From the NCBI RefSeq assembly GCF_015694345.1, contig NZ_JADQDC010000015.1, positions 1 to 64,000 of the forward strand: 64,000 nt of DNA, in the 5' to 3' direction. The position numbers and the translations under genes were made by a program. Position 1 is the stretch's first letter. Each line of letters begins with the position of its first letter. The notes beneath the pieces were generated by a model. The model was not told where the DNA came from, did no database searches, and saw only the letters and a program-made list of their open reading frames with translations. Shown here piece by piece: positions 44,084 through 53,061 of the stretch. The stretch comes from Novosphingobium jiangmenense (GTDB lineage Bacteria > Pseudomonadota > Alphaproteobacteria > Sphingomonadales > Sphingomonadaceae).

Positions 44084-45019
44084 TCAGTTTGCCGCAACAG
44101 GCCCCCCATAGGTGAGGCGCTTGCCGACGATGCCACGCAGAGCATTCCCAGCGCGATCCTTATCGTTGCAGCCCAGCGCTTCACGGTTGTTGTAGCGGAA
44201 CTCATACTCGGCAAGGTAGCGATGCAGGTGCTGTTCGCCGCAGTGCTGATAGATGCCCTTCATGCCGCGCTTGAAGATGCTGAAATAGCCTTCAACGGTG
44301 TTGCTGTGGATCGTGCGATCCTGAAGGTTCACGTATTCGCCCTTGCCGTGGCTGGTGGTGCCATGACCGGCAAACCACTTGCCAGCGTCACGATAGCCGC
44401 TGTGTTCGTCAGTCATGATGCGGGCTTCACGCGACACGTTGGCAATCACGATAGGCATGAGGGTTTCAGCTTTCACGTTGTCGATAACCATCGTGCGAGC
44501 CTTGCCGCTGTCACGGTCAACCAGTGCGAGAACCTTCATCTTGTGATGGAAGGCGCGCTTCTTTTCGACGCCCTTCAGCTTGCCGATGAAAGTCTCATCC
44601 ACTTCAACGATACCGCCGTTGCCACCGAATGCGGACAGATCGCCGTCACGCATGGCTTCGCGGATACGGTGGGCGAGGAACCAAGCCGACTTGTAGGTAA
44701 TCTCAAGAACGCGGTGCAGCTGGTGGGCGCTGATGCCCTTCTTGCTGCTGGTCATGAGATAGACGGCCTGCAAAGCCTTGTGGAGCGGAAGGCGCATGTG
44801 TTCGAACACAGTGCCCACCTTGACAGTGAACTGCTTCTTGCAGTCGCCACAGCGCCACAGACCTTCACGGATGCGCTTTGCAGGGTTCGCCTTGACCTTG
44901 GTGATACGGTCAACGCCGCCACAGTGCGGGCAAGCCGTTCCGTCAGCCCACACGACGCTTTCCAGATAGGCAAAAGCGGCTTCTTCGCTGTGGAAATAGG
45001 GCTTCGAGAGAACGGACAC
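44084..45019 (-). CDS. IS1595-family transposase
   Basis: A 311-residue transposase of the ISXO2-like DDE type. An N-terminal zinc ribbon is formed by C30-x2-C33 and C57-x2-C60. The catalytic core holds D141 in VEVDETFIG, D204 in IMTDEHSGY, and the N240/E243 region in HSNTVEGYFSIFKRGMKG. It looks complete. Translation starts at GTG 45019 with AAGGAG 8 bases upstream, and that ribosome binding site lies in a hairpin. It mobilises the 42615-45084 element. Confidence 0.93.
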   Translation of the reverse strand: MSVLSKPYFHSEEAAFAYLESVVWADGTACPHCGGVDRITKVKANPAKRIREGLWRCGDCKKQFTVKVGTVFEHMRLPLHKALQAVYLMTSSKKGISAHQLHRVLEITYKSAWFLAHRIREAMRDGDLSAFGGNGGIVEVDETFIGKLKGVEKKRAFHHKMKVLALVDRDSGKARTMVIDNVKAETLMPIVIANVSREARIMTDEHSGYRDAGKWFAGHGTTSHGKGEYVNLQDRTIHSNTVEGYFSIFKRGMKGIYQHCGEQHLHRYLAEYEFRYNNREALGCNDKDRAGNALRGIVGKRLTYGGPVAAN

Positions 45020-45025
45020 TGGCTT

Positions 45026-45043
45026 AACTCCTTATGGGGAGTT
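45026..45043 (-). promoter_or_regulatory. Hairpin covering the transposase ribosome binding site
   Basis: AACTCC (45026-45031) and GGAGTT (45038-45043) are perfect complements around TTATGG. On the transposase mRNA the GGAG of the ribosome binding site is one arm, so folding would limit translation, a usual way to hold transposition low. Confidence 0.5.
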
Positions 45044-45054
45044 TATGCCAGAAT

Positions 45055-45084
45055 CCGACCGTGTTTGCAAGGTATATAATCGCC
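45055..45084 (-). repeat. Right terminal inverted repeat of the IS1595-type element
   Basis: The complement of this stretch matches the left end at 42615-42644. The outermost bases read GGCGATT inward. Confidence 0.88.
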
Positions 45085-45092
45085 TTTGCTTT
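45085..45092 (+). repeat. Target-site duplication, right copy (TTTGCTTT)
   Basis: Identical to 42607-42614. Confidence 0.88.
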
Positions 45093-45125
45093 GGTGAATG
45101 TGTCTTGCGCAGCGCAGCCCTGCCA

Positions 45126-45214
45126 TCGTCATTGCGAGGAGACGCAGTCGACGAAGCAATCCAGAGCGTCACCGCAAACCGCTCTGGATTGCTTCGCTTC
45201 GCTCGCAATGACGA
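45126..45214. repeat. Long palindromic interspersed repeat
   Basis: Two nested inverted pairs. The outer arms TCGTCATTGCGAG (45126-45138) and its complement (45202-45214) are 13 bp and perfect. The inner arms CGAAGCAATCCAGAGCG (45152-45168) and its complement (45180-45196) are 17 bp and perfect. The same CGTCATTGCGAG and GAAGCAATCCAGAG words are known from dispersed palindromic repeats in many alphaproteobacteria. It could form a large cruciform or RNA hairpin. Confidence 0.85.
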
Positions 45215-45298
45215 AGTCGTAGGGGCGCCGTGGTTTAAACAACAGTTCGACACGCGGAAACGGGTGACACCACTGCCCCCCTCCCCTAACCTTTGGGA

Positions 45299-47083
45299 AT
45301 GGCAGGCAATCTCGAACCGACTACCGCACTTTCCGATGCTCTCGTAATCCTCGGTGCCGCCGGCATCGTCATCCCGGCCTTCGCCCGGTTCCGCATCACC
45401 CCGATCATCGGCTTCATTCTGGTGGGCCTTGTCGTGGGCCCGTTCGGCCTCGGCTCGCTGGTGCCGCAGTACCCGTGGCTCTACCACATCACGATATCAG
45501 ATCCCGCAGCGATCGCGCCCTTTGCGGAATTCGGTATCATCCTGCTGCTGTTCGAGATCGGCCTCGAACTCTCGTTCAACCGCCTGTGGGACATGCGCCG
45601 CTTGGTGTTCGGCCTCGGCGCAATGGAACTCGGCGTCTCGGCGTTCCTGCTTTCGGGCGTCCTGCTTTTCACCGGCCTGCAGATAAGCGGTGCGTTCGGC
45701 CTTGGCCTCGCCCTCGCCTTGTCCTCCACCGCGCTGGTCCTGCCGATCGCCGGCACCCACGGTCCGGTCGGACGCGCCGCGCTCTCGATGCTGCTTTTCG
45801 AGGACATCGCCCTCGTCCCGATCATCTTCATCCTCGGCGCGATGGGTCCGGTCGCCGCGCACTCCGATGGCCCGACGCTTGGCGAGACGCTGCTCTATGG
45901 CGGCATCGTCGTTGCCGTCCTGCTCGTCGGCGGACGGTTGCTCCTGCCCCGCCTCTTCGCACAGGCGGCGCAGACCAAGAGCCCGGAACTGTTCCTCGCC
46001 GCAACCATGCTGGTGGTCATCGCCGCCGCGCTCTCCACCTCGCTCGTCGGCCTGTCGCCGATCATGGGCGCACTGCTGGCGGGCCTGCTCATCGCCGAGA
46101 CCGAGTACCACACCGAGGTCGAATCGATCACCAAGCCGTTCAAGGGTCTCGCCCTCGGTGTCTTCCTGATCACCATCGGCATGGGCATCGACTTGCGCGT
46201 TGTCTGGGCGCAGATCGGCCCGCTGGCCCTCGCCGTGATCGGCGTCGTTGTGCTCAAGGCGCTCGTCACCATGTTCGCCCTGCGCGCCATGGGCAAGGAA
46301 CGCGCCACGGCGCTGGAGGCCGGCATCCTCATGGCCAGCCCCTCGGAAACCACGCTGATCGTGCTGACCACCGCCGCCGAGGCCTCGCTGATCAACCGCG
46401 AGACCGCGCAGTTCTGGCAGATCGTCACGGCCATCGGCCTGACCATCACGCCGCTGCTGGCCAAGCTCGGTGAAACCTGGGGCCAGCGCGTCGCCAAGAC
46501 GTCCGCCGACGCTGGACAGGCAGTGCCCGTGGAAGAACCTGAGGGCGAACGCGTCGTCGTGATGGGCTTCGGCCGTGTCGGGCGTCTGGTAGCAGACATG
46601 CTCACCGTCCACGGTGCGCCTTGGCTCGGCATCGACAGCGACCCGCGCATCGTCAAAAGCGCGCGCCAGGAAGGCCGTCCCGTCCTGTTCGGCAATGTCG
46701 ACAGCGAAGCGGCGATCGCCCGCCTCGGTCTCGACGATGCCAAGGCCATGATCCTGACCATGGACGAACCCGTCCTGATCCTGCGCATGGTCAAGAAGTT
46801 GCGGGCCACCCACCCGGACCTGCCGATCATCGTCCGCGCCCGCGACGCCGCCCACGCTGCCGAACTCTACAAGGCCGGCGCCAGCCACGCCGTGCCCGAG
46901 ACGCTGGAAAGCTCGCTACAGCTGTCCGAAGCCGTGCTGGTCGATCTCGGCTTCCCGATGGGTCTCGTCATCGCCTCGATCCACGAAAAGCGCGACGAGT
47001 TCCGCGAACAGATCATGGAAGAAGGTGGCCTCGAGGAAAAACCGCGCCTGAAGTCCGGCTCATTGCGCGAACGCTCTGCCTGA
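45299..47083 (+). CDS. Monovalent cation:proton antiporter (CPA2, KefB/KefC-like)
   Basis: A 594-residue protein. About 12 membrane helices form the Na+/H+ exchanger domain (start ALVILGAAGIVIPAFARFRITPIIGFILVGLVVGPFG; the acidic helix SMLLFEDIALVPIIFILG). A C-terminal TrkA-N NAD-binding domain follows, with VVVMGFGRVGRLVADML near residues 417-433. This is the KefB/KefC layout of glutathione-gated K+ efflux systems; gating by glutathione is inferred. The ATG at 45299 begins the family-like sequence. It is the first gene after the mobile element and the palindromic repeat. Confidence 0.9.
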   Translation: MAGNLEPTTALSDALVILGAAGIVIPAFARFRITPIIGFILVGLVVGPFGLGSLVPQYPWLYHITISDPAAIAPFAEFGIILLLFEIGLELSFNRLWDMRRLVFGLGAMELGVSAFLLSGVLLFTGLQISGAFGLGLALALSSTALVLPIAGTHGPVGRAALSMLLFEDIALVPIIFILGAMGPVAAHSDGPTLGETLLYGGIVVAVLLVGGRLLLPRLFAQAAQTKSPELFLAATMLVVIAAALSTSLVGLSPIMGALLAGLLIAETEYHTEVESITKPFKGLALGVFLITIGMGIDLRVVWAQIGPLALAVIGVVVLKALVTMFALRAMGKERATALEAGILMASPSETTLIVLTTAAEASLINRETAQFWQIVTAIGLTITPLLAKLGETWGQRVAKTSADAGQAVPVEEPEGERVVVMGFGRVGRLVADMLTVHGAPWLGIDSDPRIVKSARQEGRPVLFGNVDSEAAIARLGLDDAKAMILTMDEPVLILRMVKKLRATHPDLPIIVRARDAAHAAELYKAGASHAVPETLESSLQLSEAVLVDLGFPMGLVIASIHEKRDEFREQIMEEGGLEEKPRLKSGSLRERSA

Positions 47084-47135
47084 CAGGCCGCAACGGCGCG
47101 GTCTCTCCGGCGTTAAGCCGCCAAGGAGAGCAACG

Positions 47136-47303
47136 ATGACCCACCGCACCAACAAGCCCGATCTTAACCCGGCCACGCAGGACGATCAGCCGAACAAGGG
47201 TCCGATCAGCAAGCCGCAACAAACCGACGCGACAATGCGCGAAAAGGACCTGCCGCGCGGCTCCGAACCGGAAACGCGCGGCACGAGCGGTCGCAGGCAG
47301 TAA
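47136..47303 (+). CDS. Small hydrophilic protein of unknown function (55 residues)
   Basis: A 55-residue frame that starts at ATG 47136 with a strong ribosome binding site (AAGGAGA, 7 bases upstream) and ends at TAA 47301-47303. It is rich in Asn, Pro, Gln, Lys and Thr (NKPDLNPATQDDQPNKGP), and looks disordered. The good ribosome binding site and the clean gap before alaS support a real gene. It converges on alaS with 3 bases between stops. Family unknown. Confidence 0.55.
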   Translation: MTHRTNKPDLNPATQDDQPNKGPISKPQQTDATMREKDLPRGSEPETRGTSGRRQ

Positions 47304-47306
47304 GCG

Positions 47307-49952
47307 TCAGGCGGCGAGGACGGCCTTCGCCGCAGCAATGGCATCGGCAGCCTTGGCGCCGTCCGGACCTCCCCCCTGCGCCATGTCCGGACGGCCACCG
47401 CCACCCTTGCCGCCCAGCGCTTCGACGCCCGCGCGCACCAGATCGACCGCGCTGACCTTTCCGGCCAGATCCTCGGTCACCGCCGCGGCAATCGAGGCCT
47501 TGCCTTCGTTCACCGCCACGATCACCGCCACGCCCGAACCGAGACGCTGCTTGGCCTGATCGAGCAGCCCGCGCAGTTCCTTGGGATCCAGCCCGTCGAG
47601 CACTTGCCCTGAGAACTTCACGCCGCCGACTTCCTCGTCGGCGTTCTCGGCCTTTGCCCCACCGCCGCCGAGCGCCAGCGCCTTCTTCGCCTCGGCCAGT
47701 TCGCGTTCGAGCTTCTTGCGCTCTTCCATCAGCGCTGAGACACGTGCCTCGACGTCTTCCGGCGTCGTGCGCAGGATCGCTGCAGTGTGCTTGAGCGCTT
47801 CTTCGCGCGCCACGAACCACTGCCGCGCACCCTCGCCGGTCAGCGCCTCGATGCGGCGCACGCCCGAAGAGACCGCGCTTTCGCTGACGATGCGGAACAC
47901 GCCGATATCGCCCAATGCGCGCACGTGGGTGCCGCCGCACAGTTCGACCGAGTAGTGCTTGTCGGTCGCGCGGCCCATCGACAGCACGCGCACTTCGTCA
48001 CCATACTTCTCGCCGAACAGCGCCATCGCGCCCGCCTCGATCGCATCGTCGGGGCTCATCAGGCGCGTCGTCACCGCTTCGTTAGCGCGGATTTCGGCGT
48101 TCACTTCCGCCTCGATCGCGGCGATGTCCTCCGCCGTCAGCGCAGTCGGCTGCGAGAAGTCGAAGCGCAGCCGGTCGGCCGCAACCAGCGAGCCCTTCTG
48201 CGTCACGTGACCGCCAAGCCGGTTCCGCAGCGCCGCGTGCAGCAGGTGCGTGGCCGAGTGATTGGCACGGATCGCGTCGCGGCGTTCGACATCGATATCG
48301 AGCTTCACCACGTCACCAACCTTGATCGCCCCGGCCTCGACCTTGGCATTGTGCGCGTGCAGGCGGCCAAGCGGCTTGGCGGTGTCGCTCACCGCCAGCT
48401 TGAGGCCATCGGCACCGGTGATCGTCCCTGCGTCGCCGGTCTGGCCGCCGCTTTCGCCGTAGAACGGCGTCTGGTTGACGATCACGGTAACATCATCGCC
48501 CGCAGCGGCACTCTCGACTTCCTTGCCATCCTTGACCAGCGCGACGACCTGCGCCTCGCCGGTGGTGGCAGTGTAGCCGGTGAACTCGGTCGCACCGACG
48601 CGTTCGGCAATGTCGAACCACACTTCGCTGTCCGCAGCCTGGCCGGAACCCTTCCAAGCCGCGCGCGCTGCCGCCTTCTGCTGCGCCATCGCCGCATCGA
48701 AGCCCTCGCGGTCCACGGCGATGCCGCGCGCGCGCAGGGCGTCCTCGGTCAGGTCGTACGGGAAGCCGTAGGTGTCGTAGAGCTTGAACGCGGTCTCGCC
48801 CGGCAGTGCATCGCCCTCGCCCAGCGCGGCGGTCGCTTCGTCGAGCAGCTTGATGCCGTTCGACAGCGTGCGGCGGAACTGCACTTCCTCGCGCAGCAGG
48901 GTTTCCTCGATCAGCGGCTGCGCACGGCCGAGTTCCGGATAGGCAGCGCCCATCTCGGCAACCAGCGCGGGCACCAAGCGGTGCATCAGCGGGTCCTTCG
49001 CGCCGAGCAGGTGGGCATGACGCATCGCGCGGCGCATGATGCGACGAAGAACGTAGCCGCGCCCTTCGTTCGAAGGCAGCACGCCATCGGCCAGCAGGAA
49101 GCTGGTCGACCGCAAGTGATCGGCAATCACGCGATGGCTGGCGCGCTGCTCGCCTTCGGCCTTGACCGAGGTCAGGCTTTCGGACGCTGCGATCAGCGCC
49201 TTGAAGGTGTCGGTGTCGTAGTTGTCGTGCTCGCCCTGCAGCACCGCGGCGATACGCTCAAGGCCCATGCCGGTGTCGATGCTTGGGCGGGGCAGGCTGC
49301 CGGTGATCTCGCCCGCAGTCTGCTCGAACTGCATGAACACGAGGTTCCAGATCTCGATGAAGCGGTCGCCATCCTCTTCCGGCGATCCCGGAGGGCCACC
49401 CCAGATGTGATCGCCGTGGTCGAAGAAGATTTCCGAGCAGGGACCGCACGGGCCGTCATCGCCCATCGCCCAGAAGTTGTCCTTCGTTGCGATCCGGATG
49501 ATGCGGTCTTCCGGCAGGCCCGCAATCTTCTTCCACAGCTCGAACGCCTCGTCGTCGGTGTGGTAGACCGTGGCGAGCAGCTTGTCCTTGGGCAGGCCCC
49601 ATTCGCGCGTCAGCAGCGTCCACGCATGTGTGATCGCCTGCTCCTTGAAGTAATCGCCGAACGAGAAGTTGCCGAGCATCTCGAAGAATGTGTGATGCCG
49701 CGCGGTGTAGCCGACATTGTCGAGATCGTTGTGCTTGCCGCCCGCACGGACGCACTTCTGCGACGAGGTGGCGCGTGGGGTCGCGCGCGTCTCCAGACCG
49801 GTGAACACGTTCTTGAACGGCACCATTCCGGCGTTCGTGAACATCAGCGTCGGGTCGTTATAGGGCACCAGCGGCGCGGACTGCACCACGTCGTGCCCCT
49901 GCGAGCCGAAGTATTCGAGGAAGGAGCGGCGGATTTCGTTCGTCGAAGTCAT
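47307..49952 (-). CDS. alaS: Alanine--tRNA ligase
   Basis: An 881-residue class II synthetase of full length (E. coli 876). The N-terminus [25 protein letters not shown], the motif [14 protein letters not shown], and the [12 protein letters not shown] segment form the aminoacylation core. The editing domain carries [13 protein letters not shown] and [13 protein letters not shown] with the zinc-binding His and Cys residues. The C-terminal domain ends [12 protein letters not shown]. It charges tRNA-Ala and clears Ser- and Gly-tRNA-Ala. Confidence 0.98.
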   Translation of the reverse strand: MTSTNEIRRSFLEYFGSQGHDVVQSAPLVPYNDPTLMFTNAGMVPFKNVFTGLETRATPRATSSQKCVRAGGKHNDLDNVGYTARHHTFFEMLGNFSFGDYFKEQAITHAWTLLTREWGLPKDKLLATVYHTDDEAFELWKKIAGLPEDRIIRIATKDNFWAMGDDGPCGPCSEIFFDHGDHIWGGPPGSPEEDGDRFIEIWNLVFMQFEQTAGEITGSLPRPSIDTGMGLERIAAVLQGEHDNYDTDTFKALIAASESLTSVKAEGEQRASHRVIADHLRSTSFLLADGVLPSNEGRGYVLRRIMRRAMRHAHLLGAKDPLMHRLVPALVAEMGAAYPELGRAQPLIEETLLREEVQFRRTLSNGIKLLDEATAALGEGDALPGETAFKLYDTYGFPYDLTEDALRARGIAVDREGFDAAMAQQKAAARAAWKGSGQAADSEVWFDIAERVGATEFTGYTATTGEAQVVALVKDGKEVESAAAGDDVTVIVNQTPFYGESGGQTGDAGTITGADGLKLAVSDTAKPLGRLHAHNAKVEAGAIKVGDVVKLDIDVERRDAIRANHSATHLLHAALRNRLGGHVTQKGSLVAADRLRFDFSQPTALTAEDIAAIEAEVNAEIRANEAVTTRLMSPDDAIEAGAMALFGEKYGDEVRVLSMGRATDKHYSVELCGGTHVRALGDIGVFRIVSESAVSSGVRRIEALTGEGARQWFVAREEALKHTAAILRTTPEDVEARVSALMEERKKLERELAEAKKALALGGGGAKAENADEEVGGVKFSGQVLDGLDPKELRGLLDQAKQRLGSGVAVIVAVNEGKASIAAAVTEDLAGKVSAVDLVRAGVEALGGKGGGGRPDMAQGGGPDGAKAADAIAAAKAVLAA

Positions 49953-49995
49953 GAAAGGCCGATTAGGCGAGCGTTCGGCGCGCTACAAGCACGTT

Positions 49996-50820
49996 TCATC
50001 CATCATTGTGATCGGACGTGGCGCTAACCAGCCACGCCGCCGCCGGGAAGGCCACCTCGTCCCCGTCTACCCGCGATTCAACGAGTTCGCGCAGGCGCCG
50101 TGCCACGCCATCCCGCTCCGTCTCGGGCAGGGTGCGCAGCGCAGCCGCCGCCGGGCCGATTCGGCGGAACAGCGCCATCGCCTCCCCCACTGCATCGGGC
50201 CCTCGACCTGCAATGTAGCGGAAGTCGACCGGCGTGAACTCCACGTCACGCCACCCCTTGAGGCACCGGCGCACGTGATCGGGCAGCGCGAAAGCGAACG
50301 GCCCCGGCGCACCGGGCGTTGGTGGTGGACCATCCGAGCGGGGCAGCAGGCCTGCGATCGCCGCCGCCCAGTCATTCTCCGCCGCCTTGCGAAAGCACGA
50401 GAACACCATCCGGGCGCGGGGCGCGGCGATGGCGGCAAGATGGGCGAAAGCAGCAGGCGGATCGGGAAAGAACATCACGCCGTGGCGGGAGACATAGAGG
50501 TCGGGCTTTGTCGCCGGTCGCCATTGCGAGGCGTCGGCCACTTCGAACGACAGGTTCGGCAGGTCGTTCCGGCCACGCGCTGTTTCGACAAGGTCCGCCG
50601 AGATATCGACGCCGGTCACGGTTGCCGCAGGCCTGGCACGGGCAACGGCCATGGACACCTCCCCCGCGCCGCATCCGATGTCGACGACCGTCTCTCCGGC
50701 CTCGGCGCCGATGGCCTGTAACAGCCGCGGCGTCAGTCCGGAAAAGCTGACGTCGGTTCTGCGCCATTCCTCCGCCCAGCTCCGTCCGACGGTCCCCTGC
50801 CATTCGCTTGCACCCGTCAT
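49996..50820 (-). CDS. SAM-dependent methyltransferase (class I)
   Basis: A 274-residue Rossmann-type methyltransferase. Motif I is VVDIGCGAGEVSMAVARA (about 45-62), followed by TVTGVDISADLVETAR and a VMFFPDPPAAFAHL strand. It resembles UbiE/ubiquinone- or trans-aconitate-type small-molecule methyltransferases, but the substrate is not evident. It lies 3 bases from the GST gene upstream on the same strand, so the two are probably cotranscribed. Confidence 0.88.
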   Translation of the reverse strand: MTGASEWQGTVGRSWAEEWRRTDVSFSGLTPRLLQAIGAEAGETVVDIGCGAGEVSMAVARARPAATVTGVDISADLVETARGRNDLPNLSFEVADASQWRPATKPDLYVSRHGVMFFPDPPAAFAHLAAIAAPRARMVFSCFRKAAENDWAAAIAGLLPRSDGPPPTPGAPGPFAFALPDHVRRCLKGWRDVEFTPVDFRYIAGRGPDAVGEAMALFRRIGPAAAALRTLPETERDGVARRLRELVESRVDGDEVAFPAAAWLVSATSDHNDG

Positions 50821-50823
50821 CGC

Positions 50824-51450
50824 TCACATCCCGAAATAGTCGCCACCCTTGGCCCGTGCCCGCTGCCACGCCGGCCGCGCATGAACGGCCGCGACAAAGG
50901 CCGCGAGCTTGGGGAAGTGGGCGCCCGCTCCCTGCATCACGGCAATCTCGGCGGGGAAGCTGAGCATGACGTCGGCGCCGGTCCAGCCATCACCGATGAA
51001 GTGGCCCGAGGGGCGCAGGATCTGCTCCATGTAGCCGAAGTGCGCTGCCAGCTGTTCATCGATGCGCGGCTTGAGCGGCGCGGCGGCCTCGCCGAGACGG
51101 GAGGCGTAAATCTGCAGCAGAACCGGCGTCATCGCCGACCCTTCGGCAAAGTGCATCAGTTCGAGATGGCGCAGCGCGTCATCCGAGCCTTCCGCAGGCA
51201 GCCAGTTGCCCTTGCCATAGCGCTCGCACAGCACCTGCACGATCGCGCCGGACTCCTCGATCACGCGCCCGTCGATCTCGAGCAGCGGCGATTTGCCCAA
51301 GGGGTGCACCGCCTTCAGTTCCGGCGGTGCAAGATTGGTCACCGCATCGCGCTGGTAATGGCGGATCTCGTAGTCGACGCCCAGTTCCTCGAGCAGCCAG
51401 AGAATCCGTTGCGAGCGGCTGTTGTTGAGATGATGGACAATGATTCCCAT
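50824..51450 (-). CDS. Glutathione S-transferase family protein
   Basis: A 208-residue GST. The thioredoxin-like domain opens with VHHLNNSRSQRILWLLEELGVDYEI, where a Ser is the likely catalytic residue, and holds LKAVHPLGKSPLLEIDGRVIEESGAIVQVL with the cis-proline and the glutathione-binding ES pair. A helical C-terminal domain follows (GDGWTGADVMLSFPAEI). It may detoxify electrophiles; the substrate is unknown. It probably forms an operon with the downstream methyltransferase. Confidence 0.9.
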   Translation of the reverse strand: MGIIVHHLNNSRSQRILWLLEELGVDYEIRHYQRDAVTNLAPPELKAVHPLGKSPLLEIDGRVIEESGAIVQVLCERYGKGNWLPAEGSDDALRHLELMHFAEGSAMTPVLLQIYASRLGEAAAPLKPRIDEQLAAHFGYMEQILRPSGHFIGDGWTGADVMLSFPAEIAVMQGAGAHFPKLAAFVAAVHARPAWQRARAKGGDYFGM

Positions 51451-51504
51451 GGCGATTCTCCGAACGGTTTAAGCGGAAGGTTAATCCGCAAGTTCCGACG
51501 CGCA

Positions 51505-51550
51505 AACAAAAAGCCCGCGCGATCCTGCCGGGGAACGCGCGGGCTCTTTG
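51505..51550 (-). terminator. Terminator of recA
   Basis: AGCCCGCGCG (51512-51521) pairs perfectly with CGCGCGGGCT (51536-51545) around a 14-base loop. On the minus strand TTTTTGTTTG follows. It lies about 60 bases after the recA stop. Confidence 0.85.
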
Positions 51551-51607
51551 TCTGGCTGGCGGGCCCGGCTTGCGCCGGTGGGTGGAGGCTGCCCGCCGCC
51601 TTGAAGA

Positions 51608-52678
51608 TCAGATGTCGTCGTCCGCGTCCGGACCAACCATCAGACCTTCGGCAACCTGATCGGTGCGGCCGCGAATCGCAGCTTCCAACCGGTCGCAAAT
51701 CTCGGGATTCTCGCGCAGGAAGTTCTTGGCGTTCTCACGCCCCTGGCCGATGCGGATCGAGTCGTAGCTGAACCACGCGCCCGACTTCTCGACGATGCCG
51801 GCCTTGACGCCCAGATCGAGGATCTCGCCGATCTTGGAGATGCCCTCGCCATACATGATGTCGAACTCGACCTGCTTGAACGGCGGGGCGACCTTGTTCT
51901 TGACGACCTTGACGCGCGTGGCGTTGCCAACGATCTCGTCACGATCCTTGATCTGCCCGGTGCGGCGGATGTCGAGGCGGACCGAGGCGTAGAACTTGAG
52001 CGCGTTGCCGCCCGTCGTCGTCTCGGGATTGCCGTACATCACGCCGATCTTCATTCGCAGCTGGTTGATGAAAATCACCATGCAGCGCGAGCGGCTGATA
52101 GAACCGGTCAGCTTGCGCAGCGACTGGCTCATCAGGCGGGCCTGCAGGCCGACGTGGCTGTCGCCCATCTCGCCCTCGATTTCCGCACGGGGCACCAGCG
52201 CGGCCACTGAGTCCACCACCAGCACGTCGATCGCGTTTGACCGGACCAGCGTGTCGGTGATCTCGAGCGCCTGTTCACCCGTGTCGGGCTGCGAGACGAT
52301 CAGGTTGTCGATGTCGACGCCCAGCTTCTTGGCATAGACCGGATCGAGCGCGTGCTCGGCATCGATGAACGCAGCGGTGCCGCCGGTCTTCTGTGCCTGG
52401 GCAATCACATGCAGCGCGAGCGTGGTTTTCCCTGAGCTTTCCGGTCCGTAAACCTCGATCACGCGGCCGCGCGGCAAGCCGCCCACGCCCAGCGCGATGT
52501 CGAGCCCGAGCGAACCGGTGGAGATCGCCTCCACCTGCATCGCTTCCTTGGAACCAAGCCGCATGGCCGATCCCTTGCCGAACGCACGGTCAATCTGTGC
52601 AAGGGCCGCGTCGAGCGCCTTCTGACGATCCATGTCCTTGATCTTACCTTCCTCGATGAGCTTGAGCTGAGCCGCCAT
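51608..52678 (-). CDS. recA: Recombinase RecA
   Basis: A 356-residue protein with Walker A GPESSGKT (78-85), Walker [10 protein letters not shown], the L1 and L2 DNA-binding loops and the [25 protein letters not shown] segment. The acidic C-terminus ends VGPDADDDI. It forms filaments on single-stranded DNA for recombination and activates LexA self-cleavage. ATG 52678 (AAGGGA and AGAAG upstream) is preferred. GTG 52711 would add 11 residues, but it has no ribosome binding site and would lie only about 10 bases from the predicted transcription start. Confidence 0.98.
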   Translation of the reverse strand: MAAQLKLIEEGKIKDMDRQKALDAALAQIDRAFGKGSAMRLGSKEAMQVEAISTGSLGLDIALGVGGLPRGRVIEVYGPESSGKTTLALHVIAQAQKTGGTAAFIDAEHALDPVYAKKLGVDIDNLIVSQPDTGEQALEITDTLVRSNAIDVLVVDSVAALVPRAEIEGEMGDSHVGLQARLMSQSLRKLTGSISRSRCMVIFINQLRMKIGVMYGNPETTTGGNALKFYASVRLDIRRTGQIKDRDEIVGNATRVKVVKNKVAPPFKQVEFDIMYGEGISKIGEILDLGVKAGIVEKSGAWFSYDSIRIGQGRENAKNFLRENPEICDRLEAAIRGRTDQVAEGLMVGPDADDDI

Positions 52679-52728
52679 GGCTTCTTGTCCCTTGCTAGAG
52701 TTGGCTGACACGAGCCGTCAACAAGGGT

Positions 52729-52766
52729 TATGTACTCGTTGTGTTCCATGAGAACAAGGGGGGAAC
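52729..52766 (-). promoter_or_regulatory. SOS-controlled promoter of recA with LexA box
   Basis: On the minus strand GTTCCCCCCTTGTTC (52766-52752) is an exact GTTC-N7-GTTC alphaproteobacterial LexA operator. Its right half provides the -35 TTGTTC (52757-52752). TACATA (52734-52729) lies 17 bases further as the -10. LexA bound here would block polymerase directly. Confidence 0.8.
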
Positions 52767-53061
52767 GAAAATTTCCTGCCATTCCGGAAGCAAGTTCCCG
52801 CAACCACTTATGCCTCATGCGTTTTCATTCGGCTTCAGACCAACGGTGATTGTCCACATCGCTGATCATCGCTTGCCTCGACCGGCCTGGCGACCAGTCA
52901 GCGGGGCCGGGAAACGCCACAGAATTGGCACGCAGTCGGTGCCGCAGCACGAATCGGCGCGGCTCAGGCGCACCTTGTGCCGTTAACCATCAAGGTCCGT
53001 TGCAACCGAGTCGCTATATCTATAAAGATACTAATAAGAATATATCGAAAGTTAATGCATC
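52767..53061. other. Intergenic region upstream of the degenerate response regulator gene
   Basis: Nearly 300 bases without a credible gene. Most is ordinary GC-rich DNA, but 53010-53060 is an AT-rich island (TATCTATAAAGATACT, then AATATATCGAAAGTTAAT) that probably holds the promoter of the gene starting at 53062. TATCTATAAAGATA is also a small palindrome-like element. Confidence 0.45.

Larger units (their letters stand above)
42615..45084. mobile_element. IS1595-type element with passenger genes (2470 bp)
   Basis: Both ends read inward as GGCGATT, then TATA, then TTGCAAACACGGT, with only three mismatches over the first 27 bases (42615-42641 and the complement of 45058-45084). An identical 8-base sequence TTTGCTTT lies outside each end, at 42607-42614 and 45085-45092. 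That is a target duplication of the size made by IS1595-family transposases. The element holds an intact transposase (44084-45019) plus three passenger frames: a Cas2/SinR-like gene, a small minus-strand ORF and a DUF3800 gene. IS1595 relatives are known to carry cargo genes. The intact ends and perfect duplication point to a fairly recent insertion. Confidence 0.9.

Noticed and set aside
47787..50027. A 746-codon open frame on the plus strand
   Set aside because: Antisense to alaS; composition artefact of high GC at third positions.
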